In this document: positions 60,837-64,000 of the stretch, in pieces | How positions within the stretch are numbered: position 1 is the first letter of the stretch | Layout: every line of letters starts with the position of its first letter | Assembly: GCA_045541395.1 (NCBI GenBank) | Contig: JAZQIZ010000009.1 | Span: forward strand, 42,368 to 106,367 | Length of the DNA: 64,000 nucleotides | DNA from: JAZRWQ01 sp045541395 | GTDB lineage: Bacteria; Bacillota; Clostridia; Oscillospirales; UMGS1783 | Direction: 5' to 3' | The notes under the pieces: generated by a model | The model's input: only the letters and a program-made list of their open reading frames with translations | What the model was told of the DNA's origin: nothing | The model's database searches: none | Program-made: the position numbers and the translations under genes

Positions 60837-60952
60837 ATTATTACTCTCCTTGTTATAATATTCAGGTAGTATCTTGATGATAGCACGGTTTATATATATA
60901 ATAAATCTAATATCTGTTTTAAAATATATAATTTTTTTCAGGCGGTACTTAT
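60837..60952. promoter_or_regulatory. Divergent control region, FAD oxidoreductase / AraC
   Basis: A 116-base AT-rich intergenic region with several TATA-like stretches. I could not assign a good -35/-10 pair in either direction, which fits activator-dependent expression. Confidence 0.35.
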
Positions 60953-61747
60953 ATGGATTACGCAATGCCAACTGTAATTGAACATACTGTGGATTATAAG
61001 ACCCATTTTTGGATGGAAGGCTCCCATTATACCGATAGCTGGCATCTCATTTTAGTAGAAGAAGGCAGCTTTGTTTGTAATATGCTGGGTGAAAAGTTTA
61101 TCGCCTCGGAATACCAGGCGGTTATCTTTCCATTGGATGTGGAATTCAATAGAAAAATAGAGAGGGAGATGAAAATACATTATTTTGGTCTGAATTTCAA
61201 TAAGGATGATGAATGGCTTAAAGATAACGGGCAGTTTCTGTGTGGATTAATTAATGTAGATAAAGCTCTCGTAAAACAAGCCTGTGAATTTTGCGGTAAG
61301 TTTCACGGCAACGAATTCCTTGCCCTTAAGGATGGCGTAATAAAAAGTCTTTGGAGTCACGTAATTGCCCATCATTTGCAGGAAAACGCGGGTAAAGAAA
61401 GGGTAATTACCAATAACGCCATTCGAAAGGCAGTGGATTTCATGAAATCTAACCTGAAAAATAAAATCTCAATAGAAGATATGGCGAAGAATTTAGGTTT
61501 TACCCATATTCAGTTTACAAGACTTTTTGAAAAAGAAATGGGTATGCCGCCGGTAGTGTATCTGAATAATCAGCGTCTGGGAAAGGCTAAGCGCCTTTTG
61601 GTCGAAACGGGTATGTCCATTGGCGATATTGCCATTGAAAGCGGTTTTGATAATCAGTTTTATTTCCATAACAGATTTAAGAAAAAATACGGTATGGCAC
61701 CGTCGGTTTACAGAAAGCATACTGGGGGTAACGGTCAATGTTTGTAG
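60953..61747 (+). CDS. AraC-family transcriptional regulator
   Basis: 264 residues: a cupin-like sensor (WHLILVEEGSFVCNMLGEKFIASEYQAVIFP) and a C-terminal AraC domain (ISIEDMAKNLGFTHIQFTRLFEKEMG; MSIGDIAIESGFDNQFYFHNRFKKKYG). It is divergent to the FAD oxidoreductase, and its last ten bases overlap the next gene. Confidence 0.9.
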   Translation: MDYAMPTVIEHTVDYKTHFWMEGSHYTDSWHLILVEEGSFVCNMLGEKFIASEYQAVIFPLDVEFNRKIEREMKIHYFGLNFNKDDEWLKDNGQFLCGLINVDKALVKQACEFCGKFHGNEFLALKDGVIKSLWSHVIAHHLQENAGKERVITNNAIRKAVDFMKSNLKNKISIEDMAKNLGFTHIQFTRLFEKEMGMPPVVYLNNQRLGKAKRLLVETGMSIGDIAIESGFDNQFYFHNRFKKKYGMAPSVYRKHTGGNGQCL

Positions 61748-63306
61748 TTAATAATGTAAAAGGTGATATAACTACTCCTTTGGAAAAGATATTTGTCCTG
61801 GCTGCTAAAAAAGCAAATCTTCCAAAATCCGCTTCTTCTGATGCCTTTGTTTTCCGTCGCGCATTGGATGCCCGCGGAGAAAAGCCGGTGTTTGTTTATT
61901 CTGTCGGTTTTAAAGGTGAGCCACCCCGTAATAATAAAGATATTGTAACTCCTCTTGAATATACTTTACCAAATGTCTTCGGAGCTGAGTCTCTTTCTGG
62001 TCCGCCGGTTGTAATGGGGTACGGTCCTGCGGGAATTTTCTGCGCCTATCTTCTGGCACTTTGCGGTTACAGGCCCGTTGTATTTGAAAAGGGCGGAAGT
62101 ATAGATGATCGAAATGAGAAAGTGAACAGTTTTTTTAATGGTGGAAAGCTAAATGTAAATACAAACGTGCAGTTTGGTGAAGGCGGTGCCGGCACTTATT
62201 CTGACGGTAAGCTTACAACACGGATCAATAGCCCCTCTTGTCGCTTTATTCTGGAAAAGTTCGTTCAGTTCGGTGCGCCTGAAGAAATATTATGGCTTGC
62301 AAAGCCTCATATCGGTACCGATAAATTAGGACAGGTCGTAAAAAATATCCGCAAGGAAACTATTCGTCTTGGCGGTCAGGTCAATTTCAATTCTGAAATA
62401 ACCAATATCAAAATCCAAAACGGAAAAATCTCTGCAGTACAAATAAATAATAATGAATGGGTAAGCTGTAATTGCCTTGTAATAGCTGCTGGTCACAGCG
62501 CAAGGAACGCTTACTTTATGCTTAAAGAGAATCAACTAATATTGCAGCCCAAGCCATTTTCCGTCGGTGTAAGAATTGAACACCTTCAGGAAAAAGTGAA
62601 TCAGTCTTTATGGGGGGATTATGCAAATTCTCCTTTGCTCGGCAGTGCCGATTATAATGTCTCCCGCCGGTATGGTAATAAAGGCGTCTATTCATTTTGT
62701 ATGTGTCCCGGAGGGCAGGTAGTGGCTGCCGCAAGCGAAGAGGGCGGAGTTGTGGTAAACGGAATGAGCTCTTTCTCGCGAAATAACGTTAATGCTAATT
62801 CCGCTATCTGCGTATCGGTTTCTCCTGAAGACTTTTCAAATGATCCTATGGGCGGAATTGAGTTTCAGAGAACAATAGAAAGAAATGCATTTGAAGCGGC
62901 AGGTAAAGATTATGCTGCGCCTACCGTATTGGTTGGGGATTTCCTTAATAACAAAGTATCAGATGCCTATATGTCCGTCCTTCCATCTTATCCGCGAGGC
63001 ACAAAATTTTGCGATCTCTCTAAAATACTGCCGAATTTCGTAATAGAGCATCTTCAGATCGGACTTAAGGGTTTTGCAAAGAATCATTCGTTCTTTGCCG
63101 ATCCTGATGCTGTGTTAACAGGCGTAGAAACAAGAACCTCAAGCCCCGTTCGCATTTTAAGAAATGAATCCCTTTGTGCCGAAGGCTTTAAAGGGATATA
63201 TCCTTGCGGCGAAGGCGCAGGTTATGCCGGCGGTATAATGAGCGCAGCAGCAGACGGGATCCGAATAGCAGAAAAAATAATGTCAGAGTATAAGAGAGGT
63301 GAATAG
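61738..63306 (+). CDS. FAD-dependent dehydrogenase, COG2509 type
   Basis: 522 residues. An N-terminal ferredoxin-like region of about 80 residues precedes the Rossmann motif VVMGYGPAGIFCAYLLALCGY; GEGGAGTYSDGKLTTRI and YPCGEGAGYAGGIMSAAADG are hallmarks of this uncharacterised family. It probably reduces an unknown electron acceptor or substrate with NAD(P)H. It overlaps the AraC gene by ten bases and is followed one base later by the RseC-like gene. Confidence 0.88.
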   Translation: MFVVNNVKGDITTPLEKIFVLAAKKANLPKSASSDAFVFRRALDARGEKPVFVYSVGFKGEPPRNNKDIVTPLEYTLPNVFGAESLSGPPVVMGYGPAGIFCAYLLALCGYRPVVFEKGGSIDDRNEKVNSFFNGGKLNVNTNVQFGEGGAGTYSDGKLTTRINSPSCRFILEKFVQFGAPEEILWLAKPHIGTDKLGQVVKNIRKETIRLGGQVNFNSEITNIKIQNGKISAVQINNNEWVSCNCLVIAAGHSARNAYFMLKENQLILQPKPFSVGVRIEHLQEKVNQSLWGDYANSPLLGSADYNVSRRYGNKGVYSFCMCPGGQVVAAASEEGGVVVNGMSSFSRNNVNANSAICVSVSPEDFSNDPMGGIEFQRTIERNAFEAAGKDYAAPTVLVGDFLNNKVSDAYMSVLPSYPRGTKFCDLSKILPNFVIEHLQIGLKGFAKNHSFFADPDAVLTGVETRTSSPVRILRNESLCAEGFKGIYPCGEGAGYAGGIMSAAADGIRIAEKIMSEYKRGE

Positions 63307-63307
63307 T

Positions 63308-63724
63308 ATGATAGTGCGCGGAAAAATCTATAGTGTAAACCCTGACAAAGAAACTGCAAATATTTTGTGTATTCGTCCTTCTGCCTGTAGTCACAGCTGC
63401 GAAGATTGTAGTTCTTGTCAAACTACGTCCGTAAGCATTACCGTAAAAAATCTCCGTTCCTATAAAATAGGAGATATCGTTGAGGCTGAGGTTAATAACA
63501 CTCCGCCATGGGCTGCTCTTTTTGCAGTTTACCTGTTTCCTGTAGTGATGCTTCTTTTACTATGCATATTAACCTTTTATGTGGAAACAATAGCCTTCAA
63601 AGCGATTCTTGCTGTTGTTGGTACAATACTGGTATTCGTTGTGTTAAAAGTAATTAATAAAGCATTTAGGGGGCGAATTCAGGGAGAAATAATTAATTTA
63701 ATAAAATCCGAAAAAAGTGCTTGA
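63308..63724 (+). CDS. RseC/MucC-family membrane protein
   Basis: 138 residues: an N-terminal domain with a cysteine cluster CSHSCEDCSSC that could hold an Fe-S centre, then two TM helices and a basic tail. The RseC family is tied to SoxR reduction and Rnf-type electron transfer. The ATG at 63308 follows GAGAGGTGA; GTG 63299 lies inside that RBS. Its stop codon is part of the downstream rRNA P1 -35 box. Confidence 0.85.
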   Translation: MIVRGKIYSVNPDKETANILCIRPSACSHSCEDCSSCQTTSVSITVKNLRSYKIGDIVEAEVNNTPPWAALFAVYLFPVVMLLLLCILTFYVETIAFKAILAVVGTILVFVVLKVINKAFRGRIQGEIINLIKSEKSA

Positions 63725-63749
63725 CAAAACACCCTAAAATGAGTATACT
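63721..63749 (+). promoter_or_regulatory. rRNA-type promoter P1
   Basis: A perfect TTGACA (63721-63726), a 17-base spacer and TATACT (63744-63749). The TGA inside the -35 box is the stop codon of the RseC-like gene. Confidence 0.8.
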
Positions 63750-63805
63750 AATAAAGCTGTCGCGAGACGGTGCAGATTTTTTTCAAAAAGTTAAGTAAAA
63801 AGTAC

Positions 63806-63834
63806 TTGACAAAGTGCGACAAATCTGTTAGAAT
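63806..63834 (+). promoter_or_regulatory. rRNA-type promoter P2
   Basis: A perfect TTGACA (63806-63811), a 17-base spacer and TAGAAT (63829-63834), 85 bases after P1. Both promoters share the context AAAAAGT.CTTGACAAA, suggesting duplication. Confidence 0.8.
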
Positions 63835-64000
63835 GAAGACCCTGCCCCATAAAGGCAGGCGGACCTTGAGAATTGAACAACTTGAAAGAAGAGAACCTGT
63901 TAATTCAAAGAGTGAATAACTCAAAAAATTAAAGGAACACTTTGAACTAAAGTAATTTTAGTAAAGAAGTGAGCCTGGAAAAATCGTCTTTGTTTAATGT
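63835..64000 (+). other. Probable rRNA operon leader
   Basis: No ORF. It has a hairpin CCTGCC/GGCAGG (63841-63859) and the stretch ACCTTGAGAATTGAACAA, typical of Firmicutes rRNA leaders. The 16S gene itself is not reached inside the window. Confidence 0.65.

Overview
The window reads as a chromosomal segment of a low-GC, endospore-forming Clostridia member, most likely of the Oscillospirales/Ruminococcaceae type. The evidence is a complete spoIIIAA-AH operon, class A PBP, MurT/GatD, Gls24, YlxM-Ffh and CdaA-CdaR genes, strong Shine-Dalgarno sites and consensus sigma-A promoters. The family-level placement is inference from gene content. Nearly all genes look intact. No insertion sequence, prophage or CRISPR array was seen.

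Layout. 0-2.1 kb: the end of a class A PBP, a tRNA-Arg(CCG), and an unusual mirrored array of small hairpins. 2.1-9.7 kb: a TetM-like GTPase fused to a Rae1/YacP-type NYN nuclease, two alpha/beta hydrolases, a PlsC-like acyltransferase with a zinc ribbon, and an AEC transporter facing a LysR regulator. 9.8-18 kb: an Lrp regulator with an aminotransferase, two Na+-coupled amino-acid transporters, murT-gatD (GatD has lost its catalytic residues), an Smr protein and a PTS-EIIC-like protein. 18-22.7 kb: spoIIIAA-AH. 22.8-31.6 kb: a housekeeping operon (gls24, nusB, xseAB, ispA, dxs, tlyA, nadK, argR, recN).

31.6-37.6 kb is mostly minus strand: mscL, a phosphoesterase, an SSS symporter behind a tyrosine-specific T-box, an MGMT-like gene, a four-helix-bundle/ParB-like gene pair behind a second hairpin array and tRNA-Pro(CGG), and DUF3006/MBL genes. 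37.7-48 kb: a zinc-ribbon membrane protein, ttcA-like, MATE, small ORFs, an ECF sigma/anti-sigma operon that ends in a CTG-start ORF, ylxM-ffh-rpsP-kphA-rimM-trmD, a ROK kinase and a DUF1624 protein. 48-55 kb: a catabolic-looking cluster with an AraC regulator, a DeoC-like aldolase, a UroD-like protein, a glycyl radical enzyme, its activase and an AEC transporter. 55-63.7 kb: DUF3343 and a cysteine desulfurase, cdaA-cdaR, a SanA-like protein, an FAD oxidoreductase diverging from an AraC regulator, a COG2509 dehydrogenase and an RseC-like protein. The window ends in tandem rRNA-type promoters, so a 16S gene probably starts just past the edge.

The most notable unexplained structure is the pair of hairpin arrays (1736-1907 and 36084-36253). 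They have the same architecture and almost the same length. Their stem sequences differ but stay self-complementary. Each lies directly after the terminator of a tRNA gene, and one abuts the promoter of an Avd/IVP-like four-helix-bundle gene.
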